Positions 1 to 6,324 of a stretch of DNA of 6,357 nt are shown piece after piece. Position numbers and translations under genes: made by a program. Source of the DNA: an uncultured Oscillospiraceae bacterium (GTDB lineage: Bacteria > Bacillota > Clostridia > Oscillospirales > Ruminococcaceae); assembly GCA_958403605.1 (NCBI GenBank), contig CATXYA010000111.1:1-6357 (forward strand), written 5' to 3'. How positions within the stretch are numbered: position 1 is the first letter of the stretch; every line of letters starts with the position of its first letter. The notes below the pieces were generated by a model. The model did no database searches. It was given only the letters and a program-made list of their open reading frames with translations, and was not told the origin of the DNA.

Positions 1-1438
<1,438 letters not shown>

Positions 1439-1454
1439 TAATAACTGCTAAGAT

Positions 1455-1490
1455 AAAAAGCACCTTCACTAAAATGTGAAGGTGCTTTTT
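1455..1490 (+). terminator. Intrinsic terminator of typA
   Basis: A perfect 15-bp stem (1455-1469 with 1476-1490) closes a 6-nt loop TAAAAT. The stem ends in five T on the plus strand and begins with five A. It is therefore a symmetric, potentially bidirectional intrinsic terminator lying 16 nt after the typA stop codon. It separates typA from the dehydrogenase gene. Confidence 0.95.
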
Positions 1491-1524
1491 GTGCATTTCG
1501 CTCATTCCTTTTCCTGGTAAAAGA

Positions 1525-1533
1525 TGTTATATT
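1525..1533 (+). promoter_or_regulatory. Probable extended -10 promoter for the dehydrogenase gene
   Basis: TGT followed by TATATT (1528-1533) gives an extended -10 element in a short AT-rich patch between the typA terminator and the dehydrogenase gene. An overlapping TATTAT at 1530-1535 is an alternative. The best-spaced -35 (TTCCTT, 1505-1510, 17-nt spacer) matches consensus poorly, so the call rests on the extended -10 and on the position. The predicted transcript start is near 1540. Confidence 0.45.
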
Positions 1534-1541
1534 ATTAACAA

Positions 1542-1560
1542 GCGGGCGATGCAGGCCCGC
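1542..1560 (+). other. Hairpin at the predicted 5' end of the dehydrogenase mRNA
   Basis: GCGGGC (1542-1547) and GCCCGC (1555-1560) form a perfect 6-bp stem with a 7-nt loop, beginning within a few bases of the predicted transcription start. It could protect the mRNA 5' end. As a DNA palindrome just downstream of the promoter, it could instead be a repressor operator. No T-run follows, so it is not a terminator. Confidence 0.4.
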
Positions 1561-1578
1561 AGGATCTGAAAAATTTTT

Positions 1579-1583
1579 AGGAG
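1579..1583 (+). promoter_or_regulatory. Ribosome binding site that fixes the TTG start of the dehydrogenase
   Basis: AGGAG lies 9 nt before TTG at 1593. The other in-frame TTG, at 1584, directly abuts this AGGAG and could not be used with it. The start is therefore taken as TTG 1593. Confidence 0.8.
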
Positions 1584-1592
1584 TTGATTCCA

Positions 1593-2354
1593 TTGAAGCG
1601 TTTTGAAGGCAAAGTGGTACTGATCACCGGCGGCGGCCAGGGCATTGGCTACGGTGTGTCAAAGGCGTTCGCCAACGAGGGCGCCAACCTGATCCTCACG
1701 GGCCGCACGCTCTCCAAGCTGGAGAAGGCCAAGGCCGCTTTGGAAGCCGAATACGGCATCAAAGTGTGTATCGTCACCGCCGACGGCGGCAACGAGGAAG
1801 AAGTGAAGAACGCCATCGAGACCGGCGTAAAAGAGTTCGGCCATCTGGATACCGTGGTCAACAACGCCCAGAACTCCGCCTCCGGCGTGAAGCTGGTGGA
1901 CCACACCAAAGAGGACTTCGACAAAGCTGTTTACTCCGGCCTGTATGCCACCTTCTTCTACATGAAGCATGCGTTCCCCTATTTGAAGGAGACTCAAGGC
2001 TCCGTGGTGAACTTTGCTTCCGGCGCCGGTCTGTTTGGCCGTGACGGCCAGTCCAGCTACGCGGCCGCCAAAGAGGGCATCCGCGGCATGAGCCGTGTGG
2101 CCGCCACCGAGTGGGGCCCTGAAGGCGTGCGCGTCAACGTGGTGTGCCCCCTGGCCATGACCGAGGGCCTGGCCCAGTGGAAGGAAGCCTACCCCGACCT
2201 GTTCCAGAAGACCATCCAGGGCATCCCCTTGGGCCGCTTCGCCGATGCCGAAAAGGATATCGGCCGCGTGTGCGTCTTCCTGGCCAGCGAGGAAGCCTCC
2301 TATGTCACCGGCGAGACCATCACCCTGCAGGGCGGCAGCGGCCTGCGCCCGTAA
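1593..2354 (+). CDS. Classical SDR oxidoreductase, 12alpha-hydroxysteroid dehydrogenase-like
   Basis: This is a 253-residue NAD(P)-dependent short-chain dehydrogenase, the usual length for classical SDRs, with a TTG start. The Rossmann cofactor motif is TGGGQGIG (residues 12-19). Arg38 after strand beta-2 (LTGRT) suggests NADP(H). The catalytic pair is Ser143 (NFASGAG) with YAAAK (Tyr156, Lys160). Two details are unusual: the NNAG motif reads NNAQ (90-93), and by alignment Gly116 (YSGLYATFF) sits where classical SDRs have the tetrad Asn. NNAQ, SASG, YSGLYATF, LKETQGSV, FASGAGLFG, SYAAAKEGIRG, RVAATEWG, NVVCPLAMT and the GG.G.RP tail all agree with my memory of the NADP-dependent 12alpha-hydroxysteroid dehydrogenase of Clostridium group P and C. 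leptum, which oxidises the 12alpha-hydroxyl of cholate-type bile acids. The fold and class are certain; the substrate is inferred. The gene stands alone between two terminators, with no other bile-acid gene visible. It is probably cytoplasmic, with no signal or membrane segment. Confidence 0.93.
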   Translation: MKRFEGKVVLITGGGQGIGYGVSKAFANEGANLILTGRTLSKLEKAKAALEAEYGIKVCIVTADGGNEEEVKNAIETGVKEFGHLDTVVNNAQNSASGVKLVDHTKEDFDKAVYSGLYATFFYMKHAFPYLKETQGSVVNFASGAGLFGRDGQSSYAAAKEGIRGMSRVAATEWGPEGVRVNVVCPLAMTEGLAQWKEAYPDLFQKTIQGIPLGRFADAEKDIGRVCVFLASEEASYVTGETITLQGGSGLRP

Positions 2355-2373
2355 GCGGCAAGCTTTGATCAGC

Positions 2374-2405
2374 AAAACGGCACCGGAGCTCCGGTGCCGT
2401 TTTTT
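2374..2405 (+). terminator. Intrinsic terminator of the dehydrogenase gene
   Basis: Positions 2374-2403 form a perfect 30-base palindrome. As RNA this is a stem of about 13 bp with a 4-nt loop, with four A on the 5' side and six T (2400-2405) on the 3' side. It lies 19 nt after the stop codon and closes the single-gene unit. Its symmetry would also stop minus-strand transcription. Confidence 0.95.
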
Positions 2406-2495
2406 GTGGGCAGCAGCAATTTTCAGGCCCTATTGGCTCTCCCCGGCCAACAGCCATCCCGATCAATTATTTTCTCCGGGGAAACAAAAAAGGCT

Positions 2496-2524
2496 TTGCA
2501 AAAAGAAAAAACACTTGTTATAAT
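2496..2524 (+). promoter_or_regulatory. Strong sigma-A-type promoter of the exporter leader RNA
   Basis: A perfect -10 TATAAT (2519-2524) is extended by TGT (2516-2518). It lies 17 nt downstream of TTGCAA (2496-2501), which matches TTGACA at four of six positions. Transcription should start about seven bases after the -10, near 2531-2532. That is exactly where the first structured hairpin begins, so the tandem RNA would form the extreme 5' end of the exporter mRNA. Confidence 0.85.
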
Positions 2525-2530
2525 AAGAAA

Positions 2531-2588
2531 TACAGCGAGTGGCTTGACGGCATAAATCCGGTTGTCAGCCTCTTGCTGTTTTTATTTT
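2531..2588 (+). promoter_or_regulatory. Leader hairpin copy 1 (attenuator/terminator)
   Basis: The outer stem is ACAGCGAG (2532-2539) with CTTGCTGT (2572-2579), 8 bp with one G-T pair. After a T-T mismatch, the inner stem is GGCTTGAC (2541-2548, one bulged T) with GTCAGCC (2564-2570). The 15-nt loop, 2549-2563, starts GGCATAAATCC. Downstream is TTTTTATTTT (2579-2588), a T-run broken by one A, which makes it a plausible but leaky terminator. The loop's GG and CC could pair inside it and leave a 7-nt CATAAAT loop. Confidence 0.75.
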
Positions 2589-2615
2589 GCACAAAAAATT
2601 TTATACCAAACAAAA

Positions 2616-2671
2616 TACAGCGTGTAGCCAAAGGCGTAAATCCAGCTTTCTTTGGCGCACGCTGTTTTTTT
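2616..2671 (+). terminator. Leader hairpin copy 2 (attenuator/terminator)
   Basis: The outer stem is ACAGCGTG (2617-2624) with CACGCTGT (2658-2665), a perfect 8 bp. The inner stem is GCCAAAG (2627-2633) with CTTTGGC (2650-2656), a perfect 7 bp. The 16-nt loop contains the GTAAATCC core shared with copy 1. Seven T follow (2665-2671). This is the stronger of the two terminators. Compared with copy 1, an A-T pair in the outer stem has become T-A and the inner stem is wholly rewritten while staying paired. Confidence 0.85.
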
Positions 2672-2673
2672 GT

Positions 2674-2697
2674 CCGGGAGCGCCTGGGCGCTTCCGG
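2674..2697 (+). other. Third leader hairpin upstream of the MATE ribosome binding site
   Basis: Positions 2674-2683 and 2688-2697 pair over 10 bp with one G-T, closed by the tetraloop CTGG. No T-run follows, so it is not a terminator. It begins three bases after the T-run of hairpin copy 2 and ends 17 bases before AGGAGG. It could shape the mRNA that remains after readthrough, keep the ribosome site open, or be an accessory helix of the leader RNA. Confidence 0.55.
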
Positions 2698-2714
2698 TCC
2701 ACCAATTATCATTC

Positions 2715-2720
2715 AGGAGG
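2715..2720 (+). promoter_or_regulatory. Ribosome binding site that fixes the MATE start
   Basis: A full AGGAGG lies 11 nt before ATG 2732. It supports this ATG over the longer open frame, which runs upstream through the structured leader and begins inside hairpin copy 1. Confidence 0.9.
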
Positions 2721-2731
2721 TTTTCAGTTTC

Positions 2732-4150
2732 ATGGAACAACGATCCAACGCATTTTTGGCACAGGAAAAAATCGGCGCACTGATGGGCCGTTATGCGGTG
2801 CCCTGCATCATCTCGCTGCTGGTGGCGGCGCTGTACAACATCGTCGACCAGATCTTCATTGCCAACGCCAGCTATCTGGGCTCTTACGGCAACGCCGCCA
2901 ACACCGTGGTGTTCCCTTTGACGGTGGTGGCCCTGGCCGTCGCTGTGATGATCGGCGACGGCTGCTGTGCCTTCGTCAGTATCAGCCTGGGCGCCGGAGA
3001 GCGCGGGAACGCGCAGCGCAGCATCGGCAATTCGGTATTGCTGTGCCTGGCCGCGGGCCTGACGCTGGCGGCTGCCTATCTGTTGTTCGCCGATCAGCTG
3101 CTGACGCTGTTCGGCGGGCGCGTCAACGGGGAGACGTTTCGGCAGTCGCAGGAATATTTTTTCTATCTTTCCCTGGGCATCCCCGTGTATATGTTCGGTC
3201 AGGCGCTGAACCCCATCATCCGTTCCGACGGCAGCCCCAAATTCGCCATGCTGTCCACGCTGGCGGGCGCGGCGGTGAACATCGTGCTGGACCCGCTGTT
3301 CATCTTCGGGTTCCATTGGGGCATGATGGGGGCCGCCCTGGCCACGGTGCTGGGCCAGGCGCTGACGGCGGGGCTGGCGGTGTGGTACCTATTCCATCTG
3401 AAAGCCGTGCGCCTGGAGCGGCGCAGCTTTGCGCTCAGCCGCCGTCTGCTGGCCCGTTTCCTGCCCTTGGGCCTGTGCAGCTTCCTTTCGCAGATCTCGC
3501 TGGTAGCGGCCATGGCGGCCATCAACAACATGGTGCAGCGCTGCAGCGCCGCGGACCCGGTATTTGGGCAGGCACAGTACGCCCAGATCCCCATGGCGGT
3601 GGTGGGCATCGTGATGAAATTCTTCCAGATCGTCATCTCCATTGCCGTGGGCATGGCCGCGGGGTGTATCCCCATCGTGGGCTACAATATCGGCGCCGGG
3701 CGCAAGGACCGGGCCAAGCACCTCTTTACCCGCCTGCTGGTGTGTGAGGCGGCGGTGGGCGCCGCAGCGCTGCTGCTTGTCGAGCTGTTCCCCCGGCAGC
3801 TCATCGGCGTGTTCGGCGCCGCCAATGAGAGCGTCTATTACACTGATTTCGCCGTCAAGTCCTTCCGCATTTACCTGTGCATGATGGTTTTCGCCTGCGT
3901 TAACAAGGCCACGTTTATCTATTTACAGTCCCTGGGCAAGCCGCTGGTGTCCACGCTGCTGTCCATGGTGCGCGAGATCGTTTTCGGCGTCGGCTTTGCG
4001 CTGCTGCTGCCCTGCTTTTTTGGTCTCGACGGTGTTTTGTATTCCATGCCGGTATCAGACCTGCTCACCTTTTTCCTCTCCGCCGCCGTCATATTTTATA
4101 CCTACCGCACGTTAAAGCAGCCGGACAACCGACCGGAGGCAGCCCCATAA
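2732..4150 (+). CDS. MATE family efflux transporter, MepA-like
   Basis: This is an inner-membrane antiporter of the multidrug and toxic compound extrusion family, which exports cationic drugs or metabolites against an Na+ or H+ gradient. It has 472 residues, typical for MATE proteins, and is almost entirely hydrophobic helices, consistent with 12 membrane segments in two six-helix halves. Family signatures in the first half are the LYNIVDQIFIA segment (35-44, with Asp40 in the membrane), GDGCCAFVSISLGAGE (75-90), and the loop PIIRSDGSPKFAM (161-173) followed by NIVLDPLFIFG (183-193). The second half repeats this pattern with GCIPIVGYNIGAGRKDRAK (311-329). The frame extends upstream to 2573, but AGGAGG and lack of homology upstream favour ATG 2732. 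A tandem terminator-type leader with its own strong promoter precedes it. If that leader is guanidine-IV, guanidinium would be a candidate cargo. The gene ends at a convergent terminator. Family is certain; substrate is unknown. Confidence 0.95.
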   Translation: MEQRSNAFLAQEKIGALMGRYAVPCIISLLVAALYNIVDQIFIANASYLGSYGNAANTVVFPLTVVALAVAVMIGDGCCAFVSISLGAGERGNAQRSIGNSVLLCLAAGLTLAAAYLLFADQLLTLFGGRVNGETFRQSQEYFFYLSLGIPVYMFGQALNPIIRSDGSPKFAMLSTLAGAAVNIVLDPLFIFGFHWGMMGAALATVLGQALTAGLAVWYLFHLKAVRLERRSFALSRRLLARFLPLGLCSFLSQISLVAAMAAINNMVQRCSAADPVFGQAQYAQIPMAVVGIVMKFFQIVISIAVGMAAGCIPIVGYNIGAGRKDRAKHLFTRLLVCEAAVGAAALLLVELFPRQLIGVFGAANESVYYTDFAVKSFRIYLCMMVFACVNKATFIYLQSLGKPLVSTLLSMVREIVFGVGFALLLPCFFGLDGVLYSMPVSDLLTFFLSAAVIFYTYRTLKQPDNRPEAAP

Positions 4151-4181
4151 AAACAGGAGCATCACCAGCAGCCGCGAATTC

Positions 4182-4225
4182 AACAGCCGCAGGCCCCCGC
4201 TTTACTGCGGGGGCCTGCGGCTGTT
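4182..4225. terminator. Shared bidirectional terminator between convergent genes
   Basis: A perfect 19-bp GC-rich stem (4182-4200 with 4207-4225) closes a 6-nt TTTACT loop. It lies 31 nt after the MATE stop and 18 nt beyond the end of the minus-strand permease. The flanking T-runs are short on both sides: TTT at the plus-strand exit and little on the minus strand. Termination would rely on the very stable stem. It probably serves both converging transcripts. Confidence 0.85.
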
Positions 4226-4243
4226 TGGAGACAGACAAGGAAA

Positions 4244-5149
4244 TTACCCTTTAACAGCACCCGCCGTCAGGCCGGTGATGAACTGGCGGTTCGCCAGCAG
4301 GTAAACAATGAGGATGGGCAGCAGAGCGATGGACGCGCCCGCCGTCATGATGTGCCACTCCGCGGCGGCATTGGCCGAATAGCGCAGGTTGGCCACGGCC
4401 ACGCTCAGCGTCTTCATGTTGGGGTTCGACATGGAGAACACCTGCGCCGTCACAAATTCGTTCCACGCCGTGCGGAAGGCGAACAGCGAGATGACGCCCA
4501 GGATGGGCTTGACCGCCGGCACGATGATCTGCCAGAACACGCGGAAGGAGCCCGCGCCGTCGATGGTGGCCGCCTCGTCCAATTCCTTGGGCACGGCGCG
4601 GATGAAGCCGGAGATCATGAAGATGTTGGCCGCCTGGCCGCCCGTGAGCACCAGCGCCAGGCCCACCATGTTGCTGGTGAGGCCCAGGCCGTGCAGCAGA
4701 TTGTACAGCGGATACAGCGCCACCGAGCCCACAGAGATGAACATACTGCACAGATACGCCGCCGTCAGGCCTTTTTTGCCGGGAAATTCCTTGCGGGCGA
4801 TGACGTAGGCCGCCATGGAGGCCGTGACGAGCGTAAAGGCCACCGTCAGCACCGCCAGCATGACACTGTTGAAGGTGTACTGGCCGAAGTTCAGCTTGCT
4901 GAACGCATAGGCGTAGTTGCTGAACTGCCATTTTTCCGGGAAGATGCTGCCGCCCAGCGTCAGCTCGGCGTTGGTCTTGAACGAGCCCAGCAGCGTATAG
5001 ATGACGGGGTACAGCGTGAAGATGCACATGGCCCCCACAAAGACCCATTTCAGCGCCTTGCCCAATAAGCTCACAAAATAGTCCCGCTTTTCCGAGGGGC
5101 GCATCTCGGAAAGGCTGCGCTTATGATAGCGGTGTTTCACCTGTTCCAT
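4244..5149 (-). CDS. Carbohydrate ABC transporter permease, MalG-like (CUT1)
   Basis: This is the second membrane subunit of a binding-protein-dependent sugar importer in the cytoplasmic membrane. At 301 residues it is slightly longer than usual because of a charged N-terminal tail of about 30 residues. Six membrane segments lie near 33-55, 93-117, 128-150, 158-180, 212-235 and 265-287. The cytoplasmic EAA loop that docks on the ATPase is clear: ELDEAATIDGAG, with EAA at 192-194, Gly198 and Pro211. The YTLLGSFKT segment after the first helix is typical of MalG/AraQ-type subunits. ATG 5149 is preceded by AAGGAGG, which overlaps the stop of the upstream permease gene. The 12-nt gap implies co-transcription and possibly coupled translation. 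The frame closes just before the shared terminator. The sugar cannot be told from the permease. The ATPase is probably a shared MsmX-type protein encoded elsewhere, as is common in Firmicutes CUT1 systems. Confidence 0.95.
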   Translation of the reverse strand: MEQVKHRYHKRSLSEMRPSEKRDYFVSLLGKALKWVFVGAMCIFTLYPVIYTLLGSFKTNAELTLGGSIFPEKWQFSNYAYAFSKLNFGQYTFNSVMLAVLTVAFTLVTASMAAYVIARKEFPGKKGLTAAYLCSMFISVGSVALYPLYNLLHGLGLTSNMVGLALVLTGGQAANIFMISGFIRAVPKELDEAATIDGAGSFRVFWQIIVPAVKPILGVISLFAFRTAWNEFVTAQVFSMSNPNMKTLSVAVANLRYSANAAAEWHIMTAGASIALLPILIVYLLANRQFITGLTAGAVKG

Positions 5150-5161
5150 GTTCGCTCCTCC

Positions 5162-6085
5162 TTATTCCGTGATCTGGTCCAGCTTGCGGCCGATGATGAG
5201 GTACGCGCCGGTGATGATGCCCACAATGGCCGCCGCCACCAGGCTGACCGCCGCGCCGTAGCCGAATTCCTGCGTCACCGCAGAGCCGGCCGAGATGGGG
5301 AAGAACAGCTGGTAGATGTACAGGAACATGACGTTGGTCTTGCCCATAGGGCCGCCCTCCGTCAACACCATAATGCTCTGCATATCCATGAAGGAGATGA
5401 CCAGCGCCAGCATGAGGATCATTTTCAGCACGGGCGCCAGCAGGGGCAGCGTGATGCGGAACAGCGTCTGCGCGCCGTTGGCGCCGTCCAGCTTGGCGCT
5501 CTCGTACACGTCGGTGGAAATGCCCGTGAGGCCCGCGATAAAGTAGACCATGTAGTTGCCGACGCCGCCCCAGACCGCCAGGATGATGACGGTGAGCATG
5601 GCGTACTTGACGCCCAGCCAGTTGACGTTTTCATCGATGAGGCCCAGCCACATCAGGAAACGGTTGATCTCGCCGTTGTAAGTATTGAACAGCAGGTAGA
5701 AGATGAGCGCCATCACCGCGCTGGACATGATGGTGGGCGTGAAGATGATGGATTGGCAGGTGGCGTTGATGTGCGTGTTCTTGCTCAGCAAAAACGCCAG
5801 CAGAAAAGCGATGGGGATGGTGAGGATCAGCTTGCCGAAGACATACACCATGGTGTTGCTCACGGACTGCCAGAACACCGGGTCGCGGGTGAACACGCGC
5901 ACGAAGTTATCGAAGCCGATGAACTTCGCCTCGCCGTAGCCCTTGTAATCGTACAGCATATAGCGCAGTGCCCACAGGATGGGATAAATGGTGAACACCG
6001 CGAACATGATGAGGTTGGGCAGCAGCATCAGGTAGGAGGTTTTTTCCGCCGCGATGCGCCTGCCCAGCGTCAGCTTTTTCGCCAT
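5162..6085 (-). CDS. Sugar ABC transporter permease, MalF/UgpA-like (CUT1)
   Basis: This is the first membrane subunit of the same importer, expected to form a heterodimer with the MalG-like subunit encoded next to it. It has 307 residues, a normal length for MalF-type subunits without the large periplasmic domain. Membrane segments lie near 17-40, 74-100, 112-134, 160-185, 218-240 and 275-298. The EAA loop is VYESAKLDGANG, with Ser for the first Ala (Glu195-Ser196-Ala197) and Gly201, a common MalF-side variant. The TEGGPMGKT segment (242-250) is characteristic of this subunit. ATG 6085 follows AAAAGGAG about 11 nt upstream. It is the first gene of the pair in this window. Upstream are only hairpin-rich non-coding bases, so the solute-binding protein gene is either beyond the right edge or elsewhere. 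Confidence 0.95.
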   Translation of the reverse strand: MAKKLTLGRRIAAEKTSYLMLLPNLIMFAVFTIYPILWALRYMLYDYKGYGEAKFIGFDNFVRVFTRDPVFWQSVSNTMVYVFGKLILTIPIAFLLAFLLSKNTHINATCQSIIFTPTIMSSAVMALIFYLLFNTYNGEINRFLMWLGLIDENVNWLGVKYAMLTVIILAVWGGVGNYMVYFIAGLTGISTDVYESAKLDGANGAQTLFRITLPLLAPVLKMILMLALVISFMDMQSIMVLTEGGPMGKTNVMFLYIYQLFFPISAGSAVTQEFGYGAAVSLVAAAIVGIITGAYLIIGRKLDQITE

Positions 6086-6112
6086 AAGGCCTCACACTCC
6101 TTTTCTAACGAA

Positions 6113-6118
6113 AGTATA
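6113..6118 (-). promoter_or_regulatory. Possible -10 element for the sugar permease pair
   Basis: On the minus strand TATACT (5 of 6 to consensus) lies 27 bases before the MalF-like start. The well-spaced -35 position is GC-rich and matches poorly, so this promoter would be weak or activator-dependent. A short palindrome, CACG-gct-CGTG at 6151-6161, lies upstream of it and could be a regulator site. Both are tentative. Confidence 0.3.
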
Positions 6119-6166
6119 GCGCCGCGCGCCGCCCCGCAGGGAGGAAAATCCACGGCTCGTGTGTGG

Positions 6167-6205
6167 AAAAAATACAGGAGCGCCGCAGGAAAGGCGCCGC
6201 GCTCC
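6167..6205 (-). terminator. Possible minus-strand terminator of a gene beyond the right edge
   Basis: Read on the minus strand, GGAGCGC (6205-6199) pairs with GCGCTCC (6183-6177). A further CGC/GCG pairing inside leaves a 7-nt loop. The sequence TGTA and six T (6172-6167) follow. This looks like an intrinsic terminator for a minus-strand gene outside the window. If so, the permease pair is a separate unit or lies downstream of a partial terminator, a layout sometimes seen between a sugar-binding-protein gene and its permease genes. An alternative inner pairing GCGCC/GGCGC competes with this fold. Confidence 0.5.
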
Positions 6206-6259
6206 GCCTCCGTCCGCCCGGCGGCGGTGACGCTTCGGGGCTTGGCAGGCCCGCGGGCG

Positions 6260-6318
6260 CCCCCTCATCCGTCAGCCGCTTTGCGGCTGCCACCTTCCCC
6301 CGCCGGGGGAAGGCTTTT
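6260..6318. repeat. GC-rich palindromic intergenic repeat
   Basis: The block begins CCCCCTCATCCGTCA. It contains hairpin CAGCCGC-TTT-GCGGCTG (6273-6289), then hairpin CCTTCCCCC-GCC-GGGGGAAGG (6293-6313), and ends in CTTTT. This arrangement of a CCCTCATCCGTCA lead, a variable short stem, a CCACCTTCCCCC stem and a GGGGGAAGG arm is one I recognise from intergenic regions of gut Ruminococcaceae genomes, where it recurs in many copies as a REP- or MITE-like element. Only one copy is in the window, so repetition itself is not shown here. The GC-rich bases 6206-6259, with palindrome GCCCGCGGGC at 6249-6258, may belong to it. Confidence 0.6.
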
Positions 6319-6324
6319 GTTTTT
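6293..6324 (+). terminator. Hairpin with T-run within the repeat, possible plus-strand terminator
   Basis: A perfect 9-bp stem (6293-6301 with 6305-6313) has a 3-nt loop and is followed by CTTTTGTTTTT (6314-6324). It has the form of an intrinsic terminator on the plus strand, although no plus-strand gene precedes it here. It may be a by-product of the repeat. A further 8-bp hairpin, GTTTTTCC (6319-6326) with GGAAAAAC (6337-6344), overlaps its T-run. Confidence 0.45.

Larger units (their letters stand above)
2531..2671 (+). ncRNA. Tandem riboswitch-like leader of the MATE gene; candidate guanidine-IV (mepA motif)
   Basis: Two copies of one structured element sit about 85 bases apart between the promoter and the MATE gene. 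Shared sequence includes AAATACAGCG at the 5' side, a GTRGC step, a loop GGCRTAAATCC, and GCTG followed by a T-run. The inner stems differ in sequence (GGCTTGAC with GTCAGCC; GCCAAAG with CTTTGGC) but both pair. That is the signature of selection for RNA structure. Each copy is itself an intrinsic terminator, so the exporter is expressed only when RNA polymerase passes both. The known riboswitch class that controls MepA-type MATE genes in Clostridia through termination is guanidine-IV (the 'mepA motif'). I name it on context and architecture and have not matched it to a consensus. Other options are another riboswitch class, an undescribed one, or a protein-bound attenuator. Confidence 0.6.
2355..2731. 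other. 377-base intergenic region between the dehydrogenase and exporter genes
   Basis: No credible gene lies here. From left to right it holds the dehydrogenase terminator, about 90 bases (2406-2495) where I see only weak short hairpins, a strong promoter (2496-2524), two tandem terminator-like RNA hairpins (2531-2671), a third hairpin (2674-2697) and the exporter ribosome binding site (2715-2720). No ATG-led leader peptide with a ribosome binding site is visible between the promoter and the exporter. Control by translation of a leader peptide is therefore unlikely. Confidence 0.85.

Noticed and set aside
1584..1592. Upstream TTG start for the dehydrogenase (256 residues)
   Set aside because: It directly abuts the AGGAG, leaving no spacer, whereas TTG 1593 has a normal 9-nt spacing and puts the Rossmann motif at the usual distance from the start.
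1659..2375. Long minus-strand open frame of 238 codons opposite the dehydrogenase
   Set aside because: It is a shadow frame caused by high GC at third positions. It shows low-complexity Gly/Ala/His-rich translation, no recognisable domain and full overlap with a clear gene.
2531..2671. CRISPR-like or mobile repeat interpretation of the two leader copies
   Set aside because: There are only two imperfect copies whose differences preserve base pairing, located between a promoter and a gene. There is no spacer periodicity, cas gene or target duplication.
2573..2731. In-frame N-terminal extension of the MATE protein by 53 residues
   Set aside because: It begins at a TTG inside a terminator hairpin with no ribosome binding site and translates the structured leader. 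A strong AGGAGG precedes ATG 2732, where MATE homology begins.
2531..2731. Leader peptide that could control the MATE gene by ribosome stalling
   Set aside because: There is no ATG before 2732. The only GTG near the start (2539) reads GTG-GCT-TGA with no ribosome binding site.
2582..3316. Minus-strand open frame of 244 codons across the MATE 5' half and its leader
   Set aside because: It is Gln/Arg/His-rich with no domain or ribosome binding site and runs through a terminator array. It is antisense to a certain gene.
4352..5068. Plus-strand open frame of 238 codons opposite the MalG-like permease
   Set aside because: It is Arg/His/Gln-rich shadow translation of a membrane protein gene, with no motif.
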